43,596 nucleotides of DNA from Comamonadaceae bacterium (GTDB lineage Bacteria; Pseudomonadota; Gammaproteobacteria; Burkholderiales; Burkholderiaceae_C). Below, one piece after another: positions 9,167-17,376 of the stretch (positions are counted from its first letter, which is position 1; every line of letters starts with the position of its first letter). Made by a program: the position numbers and the translations under genes. The notes beneath the pieces were generated by a model, which did no database searches, was not told where the DNA came from, and saw only the letters and a list, made by a program, of their open reading frames with translations. The stretch lies in contig CANHSE010000002.1 of NCBI GenBank assembly GCA_947463025.1, forward strand, positions 1 through 43,596, given 5' to 3'.

Positions 9167-9459
9167 GGCTTGCGAACCGCCAGCTCTTCAAAGAACTGGT
9201 AGCCCACGTTGCGGATCGATTCGATGACGGCGCCCTCGGCGCCAGCCTCATGCAGCTTCTTGCGCAGCCGCACCATGCGGACATGGACCTTGGACTTTTG
9301 CGTGGCCCCTTCGGCCACGGCCAGGCAGTGCATGACCTCGTCGATGCTCAGGCGCGCATCGGGCGATTGCACGAAGGCTTTGAGCAGGGTGGCCTCGGTG
9401 GCCGAGATGCGGACGCTGCCAGCGGGGCCGGTCAGGTCCAGTTTGTGAAGGGTGAGCAC
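9163..9459 (-). CDS. Stand-alone OmpR/PhoB-type winged-helix DNA-binding protein (no receiver domain)
   Basis: 98 aa from GTG; in-frame stop just upstream (9493-9495). Aligns to the C-terminal domain of the neighbouring response regulator (VRLRKKLHEAGAEGAVIESIRNVGYQF vs TRLRKKLRQAGAEGPGVEAIRGMGYQL). TTGA overlap with TpsB if the TTG start is used. Confidence 0.85.
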   Translation of the reverse strand: MLTLHKLDLTGPAGSVRISATEATLLKAFVQSPDARLSIDEVMHCLAVAEGATQKSKVHVRMVRLRKKLHEAGAEGAVIESIRNVGYQFFEELAVRKP

Positions 9460-9505
9460 AGCACGCCAAAGGGGTCTTGGAAGCCGGCGATTTCACAATT
9501 CGCTG

Positions 9506-9611
9506 CCTTGCGAACCTTTCATGCCCTTTCAAAATGCTTGCGATGCCGTCCGAACGTGACAAAAAAGCAGCAATTTGAAGGATTAAGAAAGAATTTAAAA
9601 GATTTTGAAAG
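9506..9611. promoter_or_regulatory. Array of 10-bp direct repeats, two blocks in inverted orientation; predicted regulator binding region
   Basis: Minus strand 9611-9572: CTTTCAAAAT CTTTTAAATT CTTTCTTAAT CCTTCAAATT. Plus strand 9506-9535: CCTTGCGAAC CTTTCATGCC CTTTCAAAAT. The decamer CTTTCAAAAT occurs exactly in both blocks. Confidence 0.65.
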
Positions 9612-9650
9612 TGAGCGCCCGGTGCTTGCGCAACGCGCCGGGCCGCGAAC

Positions 9651-10349
9651 TCAGGCCGTGACCTGCAGCGGAATGTGCAGCTGGTAGCCCATGCCCCGGA
9701 TGGCTTCGACGCCGGGCCCCTCGGCGCCGGCCTGCCGCAGCTTCTTGCGCAGGCGCGTGAAGCGGATTTCGAGGCGGGTCTTGTGCGTGTCTTCGGCTTC
9801 CAGGCCCAAGAGTTCGAGCAGTTGCCAGGTTTCCAGCAAGCCCGAGGGCGCCCGCGCAAAGGCAGTCAGCAGGATTTCTTCAGAGCGGGTCAGCGGCACA
9901 GTGCCGCCGGGCCCCTGCAACTCGCGACGCGCCAGGCGCAGCGTACCGTCCGGCGTGGCTTGGGTGAGCAGCTGGGCGTGGCTGCGTCGGGCGAAGCTGT
10001 TGATGGCTGCCATCAGCTCCGGCATGGGCACCGGCTTGGGCAGGTACCAGTCGGCCCCGCACGCATAGCCGTCCACCTTGCCCTGCAGGTCGGAGCGGGC
10101 CGAGACGATCACGATGCCGACCAGCGGCTGCGCCTTGCGAATGCGGCGCGAGAGGCTGTAGCCGTCCTCACCGGGCAGGTTCAGGTCGATCAGGAACAGG
10201 TCGGCGGCGACACCCTGGGAACGGTCTTCAAGCTCCTCGGCACAGGACAGCGCCGTGACGCGGTGCCCCTGGCCGCGCAGCGTATCGGCCATCAGTTCAC
10301 GCAGGTCGTCGTTGTCTTCTACGAGGACGATGCTGAGGCGGGCATCCAT
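9651..10349 (-). CDS. OmpR-family response regulator
   Basis: 232 aa from ATG at 10349 (supplied ORF over-extended): MDARLSIVLVEDNDDLRELMADTLRGQGH...DLFLIDLNLPGEDGYSLSRRIR...VSARSD...GADWYLPKPV then winged helix; overlaps the kinase stop by 31 nt. Confidence 0.95.
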   Translation of the reverse strand: MDARLSIVLVEDNDDLRELMADTLRGQGHRVTALSCAEELEDRSQGVAADLFLIDLNLPGEDGYSLSRRIRKAQPLVGIVIVSARSDLQGKVDGYACGADWYLPKPVPMPELMAAINSFARRSHAQLLTQATPDGTLRLARRELQGPGGTVPLTRSEEILLTAFARAPSGLLETWQLLELLGLEAEDTHKTRLEIRFTRLRKKLRQAGAEGPGVEAIRGMGYQLHIPLQVTA

Positions 10350-12241
10350 AGCGCAAGGCAGATCTGGGTCGGGGTTGGGCAGTAGCGCAGTTCGGCGTTC
10401 AACTGCTGGGCGAGATTGTGCGACAGGAACAAACCCAGGCCCGTGCCCGACTGGCGTTGCGCGGCCGGGCTGCGGTAGTACTTGGCGAAGAGCTTGTCGG
10501 CATCGGGCCAGCCTGCAGCCCCCGGGGGGTTGCAGACCTTCAGGCACCAGCCGGCGCGACCGTCTGCGTGGGTTTGGGATTCGAGCGAGACCTCGATGGG
10601 CTGCTGCGGGTCGCCGTACTTGAGTGCGTTTTCGATCAGGTTGCCGGCAATGATCTGGATGCACTGGCGATCCGACTCGACCACGGCGTGGGCCGGACTG
10701 CGCAGGATGTGACGATCGGCCGCCTGTTGGTGGTTCTGCAGCCACTGGGGCAGTGCGTGCACCAGATCCACCGCTTCGCGCTGCACCGCGAACGATCGCT
10801 CCACCAAACGGTCTGTCTGGATGCAGCGGTTGAGGATGGACTTCATGTTGTCGATGGCGCGCGCGATGTAGCGTTGGGTTTTGTCGTCGGCCTTGACGCC
10901 TTGGAGCGCCATGTCGATCACGCTCAGGGGCGTCTTGAGTTCGTGCATCAGCATATTGAGCAGCTGTGACTGGTCTTTGCGGCGCAGGGCTTCCTGCGCC
11001 AGCTGCTCGCGCGACAGAAACAGGCGGTTGGCCAGGTCCAGGCGCAGTTGCTCCGTCTTGCGCGAGCGCAGGATCAGCAAAGTGGTCATCAACATGCCCG
11101 AGATCAGTCCGTACAACAGCACCCCATAGATAGACAACAGGGTGCCTTGCAGCAGCCCGAGGCTGGGCATGATGGTCATCGCCAGCACCAGCACGATGGC
11201 CAGGTAGTACCCGACCAGCGCGGCTTTAGGCAGGTGATAGCGATCCGGTGGGGCGGTGCTGCGGTCGATCGCTTGCATGCGCGAGGCGATCAGCAAGAGG
11301 GCGCACAGCGCGATCGCGTTGATGGCCATGTTCAGGCGCAGGGCCTCGCCTTTCTCACCCAGCAGGAGCAAGCCCATGGCCAGCGCCGAGGTGCCCAGCA
11401 AACCGCGCATCAGCCAGTGGCCCCAGCGCGGCAGGGTGTACTCCCGCAGCAGGCGGTATTCGAAGGCGATGGAGGAGCCTGTGGTCAGAAGCACGAGCCA
11501 GGCATACATCAGGTCTTGCGCGGACGGCGATAGCGCATCAGACAGCAGACCTCGGTGGTACCCCAGGTAGCTGGCGGTGTAGAGCAGCAGGATGGTCTGT
11601 CGCAACACAAAGGTCCCGTTGACGGGATCTCGGTCGCGGAGCCAGGCCAGCAAGACCCACACCAGAAAGGAGAGGATCAACGCCAGCAAGGCCGAGTACG
11701 CCAGCCACAGGCTGTGCTCCTTGCGCAGCATGTCGCGTGGGCTGAGCGCCTCGACGTGCATGAGTTGGGTGCTGGTGGTGCTCAGGCGCAGCCAGATGTC
11801 GCGCGGAGTGGGCTGTGCCGGGATGACGAAGGTGTGGTGCAGCGACTCGAATTCGCTGGGCTCCCAGGGGCTGAGGTCGCCGGCGGTGCGTGGGGTGCTG
11901 GCGTGCGCGGGGTCGGCAGGGTCAAAGAGGGTGATTGCGTCTAGGAAGACCGGCCGAATCCGCAGCACCAGCGTGTCCGGTTCGCCAGGTGGCACGGCAT
12001 CGATCCGCAGCCGGATCCATTGCGCATGGGTGCTGAAACCTTTGCTGAGGACACCGGTGTAGGGGGTGTAGGGGGCCGTCTGAGCCTGGGCCAGGGTGGC
12101 CGAGCCGGTCACGTCGGTCCAGTAGGCGCGCTCAAGGATCCGATCCTGTGCGTGGGCCGAGGCGGACCAGCCCCCGCATACGGCCAGCAGGCACCAAGCC
12201 GCCAAAAATCGGCGCCAGAGGGTGCGGGGAGTCGGGGTCAC
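10319..12241 (-). CDS. 7TMR-DISM type sensor histidine kinase
   Basis: 640 aa: signal peptide, 7TMR-DISMED2-like sensor, seven TM segments, H-box MLMHELKTPLSVIDMALQG, N-box/G-box (AGNLIENALKYG, SGTGLGLFLSHNLAQQL). Confidence 0.94.
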   Translation of the reverse strand: MTPTPRTLWRRFLAAWCLLAVCGGWSASAHAQDRILERAYWTDVTGSATLAQAQTAPYTPYTGVLSKGFSTHAQWIRLRIDAVPPGEPDTLVLRIRPVFLDAITLFDPADPAHASTPRTAGDLSPWEPSEFESLHHTFVIPAQPTPRDIWLRLSTTSTQLMHVEALSPRDMLRKEHSLWLAYSALLALILSFLVWVLLAWLRDRDPVNGTFVLRQTILLLYTASYLGYHRGLLSDALSPSAQDLMYAWLVLLTTGSSIAFEYRLLREYTLPRWGHWLMRGLLGTSALAMGLLLLGEKGEALRLNMAINAIALCALLLIASRMQAIDRSTAPPDRYHLPKAALVGYYLAIVLVLAMTIMPSLGLLQGTLLSIYGVLLYGLISGMLMTTLLILRSRKTEQLRLDLANRLFLSREQLAQEALRRKDQSQLLNMLMHELKTPLSVIDMALQGVKADDKTQRYIARAIDNMKSILNRCIQTDRLVERSFAVQREAVDLVHALPQWLQNHQQAADRHILRSPAHAVVESDRQCIQIIAGNLIENALKYGDPQQPIEVSLESQTHADGRAGWCLKVCNPPGAAGWPDADKLFAKYYRSPAAQRQSGTGLGLFLSHNLAQQLNAELRYCPTPTQICLALWMPASASSS

Positions 12242-12324
12242 CGGATGAGTATGCCAGCCCTGCGGCCGTTCAAAACGCAGCTCTCATGCGGGCCTTCCGA
12301 TCCCGGATCGAGACCGATAGCCAC

Positions 12325-13752
12325 TTACCGCTGCAGGAACCGCAGCAGCTTCTCCATTCGGGGGCCGTACGGCGGATACATGAGATGCGTGAGCGCGAAG
12401 CGACTCTGGTGAAACACTGGCCGCAGCTTGGAGAAGGTCGCGAAGCCCTCGCGCCCGTGGTAATGCCCCATGCCGGATTCGCCCACGCCGCCAAAGGGCA
12501 GGTCGGCCTGGGCCACATGCAGCAGCACGTCGTTGACGCTCACGCCGCCAGACATGACGTGATCCAGCAGGTACGACAGACGCGCGCGGTCGTGGGTGAA
12601 GGGGTAGAAGGCCAGGGGGTGTGGACCCGCGTTCACGGTGGCGACGACTTCATCCACGCTGTCATATGGAACGACCGGCAGGATGGGCCCGAAGATTTCG
12701 CGCTGCATCAGCTCGCTGTCGGGGGGCGCGCCGACCACGAGATGGGGCGCCAGGCGGTGCGCCGTATCGTCGCGCGCGGGGCCGGGGAGCAGCGGGATCA
12801 CCGTCGCGCCTTGGGCCTGCGCCGCGTCCAGCGCGCGCGTGAGGCGCTGGTAGGCGCTGGCGTGGATGATGGACGTGTAGTCGGGGCTGGCCAGGTCGGC
12901 ATAGCGCGCGGGCACGATGCGCCGCGCCAGTTCGATGAAGTCCTGCAAGCGCGCACGGGGCACGAACACATGATCGACCGTGATACAGATCTGGCCCGCG
13001 TTCAGGCATTTGGCATACAGGATGCGTTCGGCTGCGGTGCGCAGATCGAAGTCGTCGCAGACCAGGGCGGGTGAGCGTCCGCCCAGTTCCAGGGTGACGG
13101 GGCACAGGTTGGCGGCGGCCGCAGCCATCACCGCGCGGCCTGTGGCGCCCGAGCCGGTGAACAAAAGGTGGTCAAAAGGCAGCTGGGAGAACGCCACGCC
13201 GACATCACCGGTCTCGTCGAAGAACTGCAACTTCTCGGGCGGGAAGTAGGCGGGTATCCGCTCGATCAAGAAAGCCGCGAGGTGGCGCGAGTGCTCGCTC
13301 ATTTTCACCATCGCGCGATTGCCTGCCGCCAAGATCGGGACCAAGGGCACGAGGCTCAAGTTCAAGGGAAAGTTCCAGGGCACCATCACCCCGACCACGC
13401 CCAGGGGCTGCGGAATCACTGCGTTGTGCGCCAGTCCGAAGGCCATGCGGTCGATGCCGCGGCGCTGCACCTTCATCCACCCACGCAGGTGCTTCAGGGC
13501 GTGCTCGATTTCCTTGAGCACGGGTAGCACCTCGGCCAGCCGGGTCTCGTGGACAGATCGATGACCGTAGTCACGCGAGATCGCCTCGCACAGAGCGTCG
13601 GCGTTTTCGCGCACGAAGCGCTCGAGGGTCTGCAGGTCGGCGCGGCGGGTGGCCTCACTGGGGATGGGGGTGGTGCGGACGGCAGCGCGTTGGTGCGCCA
13701 GGGCGTCTTGCAGCAAGGGGGGGGTGTCGGACATCGGAACTACTTGCGCCAA
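12325..13752 (-). CDS. Aldehyde dehydrogenase, coniferyl-aldehyde-dehydrogenase-like
   Basis: VTLELGGRSPALV (catalytic Glu) and NAGQICITVDHVFVP (catalytic Cys), C-terminal GxxEKLLRFLQR; start TTG 13752 or ATG 13734. Confidence 0.88.
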   Translation of the reverse strand: MAQVVPMSDTPPLLQDALAHQRAAVRTTPIPSEATRRADLQTLERFVRENADALCEAISRDYGHRSVHETRLAEVLPVLKEIEHALKHLRGWMKVQRRGIDRMAFGLAHNAVIPQPLGVVGVMVPWNFPLNLSLVPLVPILAAGNRAMVKMSEHSRHLAAFLIERIPAYFPPEKLQFFDETGDVGVAFSQLPFDHLLFTGSGATGRAVMAAAAANLCPVTLELGGRSPALVCDDFDLRTAAERILYAKCLNAGQICITVDHVFVPRARLQDFIELARRIVPARYADLASPDYTSIIHASAYQRLTRALDAAQAQGATVIPLLPGPARDDTAHRLAPHLVVGAPPDSELMQREIFGPILPVVPYDSVDEVVATVNAGPHPLAFYPFTHDRARLSYLLDHVMSGGVSVNDVLLHVAQADLPFGGVGESGMGHYHGREGFATFSKLRPVFHQSRFALTHLMYPPYGPRMEKLLRFLQR

Positions 13753-13785
13753 GCGGGAGCGCGATGGTGCCAGAAAAATCCGAAC

Positions 13786-15903
13786 TCACATGCCCGTCTC
13801 CCGCACCAGCACTGTCAGCGCCTGCCGCAGGTAGCGGCCCGCCAGGGGCTCGCCCTCGGCGCGGATCACGATCCGCCCGCGCCAGGCCCGACCGGCCAGG
13901 GCCTCGGGCGGCGAGTCGACCCGAAGCACCACGCGGTAGACCGCGTACTCGGGCACACGCTGCCCCTTGCGATCGCGCGTGAGCACGTCGCCCCCGGCCT
14001 GGGCGGACAGCATGCCGTGCGCCAGTTGGCGTGAGGCATCGGCATCGACTTCTTGCACCGTCAAGCGAAGAGCCGGCCCTTCGCCGCCATCGGTGAGGAA
14101 CAGGCCGCGGTCACCTGCCCGCACGCGGCGGGCGGCGTGTTCGTTCAGATAGGTCTCGACCACCATGGGCCCATCCCCCACCAAAGTGGCCAGGCGCTCG
14201 CGCGCGGGCAGCCACTGGCCGGGGCGCAGGTCGGGGGCCAGATCGCGCAGCGTTGCGTCAAAGGGTGCGACCGGTGCGAGCTGCTCGCGCTCGGTGTACA
14301 GGCTGGCTTGCTCGGTTTGGCTGGTGGCCCATTCTTCCTGCGAGACCTGCCAGCGACTGCGCGCCTCGTCCGACAAGGGCGCGGTGGCGGCTTGCCAGCC
14401 CAGACGCTGCGAGCGGGCTTGCACGATTTCATGCCGACTCTCCAGCGCGGGCGACGCCAGGCGCAGCACCTGCACGCCCTGCGGCAGACGCTCGCCCTCG
14501 GCGTGGTGCAGGGCCTGCAGCTGCGAAGCGGCTGGCGCGAACAGCGGCCACACCTGTGCAGGCCGCAGCCAGCCACTGGCTATGACACGCCCGGGCCACG
14601 GCACGAGCGTCAAGGCCACGCCCACCATCACGACGCCCGCCACCCACGCGGCACGGCGGCGACTGGCCGCGCGCTGGCGAATCTGCGCGCGCAGGCCGAA
14701 CCATACCTTCACCTCACGCCACATCGGCAAAGCGATGAACCAGGCGATCTCCACCACGAACAGCAGGATACCCACCAGCTTGATGAAGAAGTGATAGACC
14801 AGCACCGCAATGCCCAGAAACACGATCAGGCGATAGAGCCAGACCACCCAGGCAAAGGCGATGAGGGCCGCTTGCTTGCGCGGCGCAAAGTGTTCCGGCG
14901 GCGGCGCGTGCAGCGCGAACAGCCACTCGCGCAACTTCCAGCGCGCCAGCGCGAAACTGCGCTCGTGCAGATTGGGCATGTCCAGCGCGTCGCACAGGAT
15001 GAAGTAACCGTCAAAGCGCATGAAGGGGCTGGCGTTGATCACCAGTGTGGTCACCCAGCTGGTGGTGGCCAAGACAAACATGGCGCCGCGCAGCGTGCCC
15101 TCGGGCAGCAGCGCCCACAGGAGGGTGGCCCAGACCGCGACCACCAACTCCGTGCAGATACCGGCAGCGGCGACCTGCAGGCGCTGCCAGCGATCGGTCA
15201 GGCGCCAGGTTTCGGTGGTGTCGGTATAGGCCATGGGCCACAGCACTAGAAAGGCCACGCCCATCGCGGGCACGCGGCAGCCGTGGTGGCGGGCGGTGAA
15301 GGCGTGCCCCAATTCGTGCAGCAGCTTCACGCCGATCAGCGCCACGCCATAGGCAGCCAGGCCTTCGAGGTTGAAGGTGTTGACCAGCGTGGCGATGAAG
15401 CTGTCCCAGCTGCGCGCCACCAGCATCAGGCTGGTGAGGAAGGCCAGCGCGGTGGCCAGTGCGAAGCCGCGTGAGGCGAACACCGAGCACACGGGCCCGA
15501 CCCATCGCTGCAGCCAGGCATCGGGACGCAGCAGCGGCACACGGAAAAACAGGTAGTGATGCAGCAGTTGCTTGAGCGGCGTGCCCTGACGCGCCTGCAG
15601 GCTCTGGGCCAGGCGCTGCGCGCTGCCCGGCCCGCGCAGGTGCACGAGTTGGTTGTGCGTGAGAAAACTGAGCACCTGCTGGACGTCGTCGGCGCTGGGG
15701 TGCAGGGTGGTGCGAGTGGCGATGCTTTCTGCGATGGCGCGCGGGTCATCCAATGACCAGCGACTGAGGATTTCGAAGGTGAGCCAGTCGATGCGGAAAT
15801 ACTGGTGACGCACCGGGTCATGCAGCGTCCAAGAGGGCTGGCCGTCGGCCAGTCGCGGCCCGGGCATCAGGTCCAGTTCGTCGCGCAGCGGGGGTAGGGC
15901 CAT
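13786..15903 (-). CDS. M50-family zinc metalloprotease with HlyD-like C-terminal region
   Basis: 705 aa, multi-TM; VKLLHELGHAFTARHHGCRVPAMGVAFLV (HExxH) and INASPFMRFDGYFILCDALDMPNL (M50 Asp motif); C-terminal adaptor-like segment. Confidence 0.9.
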   Translation of the reverse strand: MALPPLRDELDLMPGPRLADGQPSWTLHDPVRHQYFRIDWLTFEILSRWSLDDPRAIAESIATRTTLHPSADDVQQVLSFLTHNQLVHLRGPGSAQRLAQSLQARQGTPLKQLLHHYLFFRVPLLRPDAWLQRWVGPVCSVFASRGFALATALAFLTSLMLVARSWDSFIATLVNTFNLEGLAAYGVALIGVKLLHELGHAFTARHHGCRVPAMGVAFLVLWPMAYTDTTETWRLTDRWQRLQVAAAGICTELVVAVWATLLWALLPEGTLRGAMFVLATTSWVTTLVINASPFMRFDGYFILCDALDMPNLHERSFALARWKLREWLFALHAPPPEHFAPRKQAALIAFAWVVWLYRLIVFLGIAVLVYHFFIKLVGILLFVVEIAWFIALPMWREVKVWFGLRAQIRQRAASRRRAAWVAGVVMVGVALTLVPWPGRVIASGWLRPAQVWPLFAPAASQLQALHHAEGERLPQGVQVLRLASPALESRHEIVQARSQRLGWQAATAPLSDEARSRWQVSQEEWATSQTEQASLYTEREQLAPVAPFDATLRDLAPDLRPGQWLPARERLATLVGDGPMVVETYLNEHAARRVRAGDRGLFLTDGGEGPALRLTVQEVDADASRQLAHGMLSAQAGGDVLTRDRKGQRVPEYAVYRVVLRVDSPPEALAGRAWRGRIVIRAEGEPLAGRYLRQALTVLVRETGM

Positions 15904-15915
15904 GACGCAGCTTCC

Positions 15916-17343
15916 TTACCACGCCAGAAAGCTGCGCACGCTGGCCCAGGGTCGACGCAGCAGCCAGTAGCCCAGGGGCACCCACTCGCCGCTCACGCGC
16001 ACGCTGCCCTTGAGGCCGACCCGGTGGGCGGTGGCTTCGGTGAGGGTGGCGCGCAGGCGGTAGGCGTAGCTGCCGTCGGGGCGTTCGACCGCGTCATGCG
16101 CCAGGTAACGTACGCGCGCCTGCACCGGAGCCAGTGGATTGGCGTTCAGGTGCAGCGAGACATCGGCATCGGACGGTAAGGGGATGGCGTCGGCGACGCT
16201 GACCCAGGCTTCGATCTCGACGTCGTCCAGAGCCGCCACGCGCAAGATGCGCTCGCCCACCATGACCGGGCGCCCGATCCACTCGGTGGGATCGTCAAAC
16301 AGCACCACGCCATCGCGCGGCGCGAGCACCTGCGCGCGTGTGAGTTGGTCTTCGAGGTAACGAGCCTCAGCACGTTTTTCCTCAATACGTCCGACCAGAC
16401 CGGCCAGCAGGGTCTTGGACTTGGCGTCGGCCAGGGCCTGCTGGCCGACCTGGCGGTACTCAGCTTCGGCGGTGGCCAGGGCTTGACGCGCGACGTCCAA
16501 CCGGTTGCCGATCAAGGCCGGATCGAAGGCCAACAGGGGCTGACCTTTTTGCACCCGTTGATTGGGCTGCACATGAAACTGAGCGACCACGCCCTCGAGT
16601 GGCGCGCGCACCACCTCGGGCCGCGCCGGGACCAGCTCGCCCGGCGCCAGCACGGTCAGGCGCACGGGGACCGCCATCACCGCAGCGAGTGCGGCCGCCC
16701 ACCCCCACCGCATCCAGCGCGTGCGGCGCGTGGTCGCTGGATCGGTGAGCGAATCGACTTCTCGTTGCGCACCGGTATCGCGCCCCCAGGGCCAACGCCA
16801 GCTGGTGGGCCGACGTAGGCAGGCCCATGCGTGCGACCAGGTGTCCGACCATTCGTCTAGCAGGCGCATCTCGCGCGCGGTCCAGGGTGTGTCGCGCGCC
16901 AGGAGAAGGGCACCGATCGGGGTATCGCCCGCGTGCGAGCGCTCCAGGCGCAGGAAATGTGCGTGTGCGGGCAGCCAGTCGGACCAGGGCTTGGCCAAAG
17001 GTTCTGGAAGACTCTGCACGTCGACGGGCCCCGAGTCCGGCATGTGGGCGTGGCAGTGGCGGATCAGGGCATCGAGCCAGTGCACATACGGCGCATTGGC
17101 TTCGACCTGCACGACGCCCGAGAGCGCGCTCACACCGCCCTGCGTGAGCCACAGCGCCGACTGGCGATAGGGCGTGAGCGCGTGGCTGTCGTTCACCAGC
17201 AGAAAGCGCAGTTGCGCCAGGGAGGTGGCGGCACGCGCCCGCGTGGCCAGATCCATCAGGTCCAGCAGCGAGAGCAGGGGCTCGGACAGGTCGGCGTGCG
17301 CCGCTGGGGAGGCGGTGCCGCTAGGGGTGAGGGTGGCGTTCAT
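15916..17343 (-). CDS. HlyD-family periplasmic adaptor with ~200-aa cytosolic N-terminal (GAF-like) region
   Basis: 475 aa; N-terminal soluble region, TM (WGWAAALAAVMAVPVRLTV), then HlyD biotinyl-lipoyl-like segment (LAPGELVPARPEVVRAPLEGVVAQFHVQPNQRVQKGQPLLAFD). Confidence 0.87.
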   Translation of the reverse strand: MNATLTPSGTASPAAHADLSEPLLSLLDLMDLATRARAATSLAQLRFLLVNDSHALTPYRQSALWLTQGGVSALSGVVQVEANAPYVHWLDALIRHCHAHMPDSGPVDVQSLPEPLAKPWSDWLPAHAHFLRLERSHAGDTPIGALLLARDTPWTAREMRLLDEWSDTWSHAWACLRRPTSWRWPWGRDTGAQREVDSLTDPATTRRTRWMRWGWAAALAAVMAVPVRLTVLAPGELVPARPEVVRAPLEGVVAQFHVQPNQRVQKGQPLLAFDPALIGNRLDVARQALATAEAEYRQVGQQALADAKSKTLLAGLVGRIEEKRAEARYLEDQLTRAQVLAPRDGVVLFDDPTEWIGRPVMVGERILRVAALDDVEIEAWVSVADAIPLPSDADVSLHLNANPLAPVQARVRYLAHDAVERPDGSYAYRLRATLTEATAHRVGLKGSVRVSGEWVPLGYWLLRRPWASVRSFLAW

Positions 17344-17376
17344 ACTGCAGCGCCATCAGGTGAGTGGCAGGGACGA

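Noticed and set aside
8027-9202. 391-aa + strand ORF and 339-aa alternate minus ORF over TpsB
   Set aside because: Shadow frames of the clearly coding TpsB; no recognisable domains.
14053-15249. 398-aa + strand ORF antisense to the M50 gene
   Set aside because: Shadow ORF rich in Gln/His/Arg; the minus frame carries HELGH and RFDGYF motifs.
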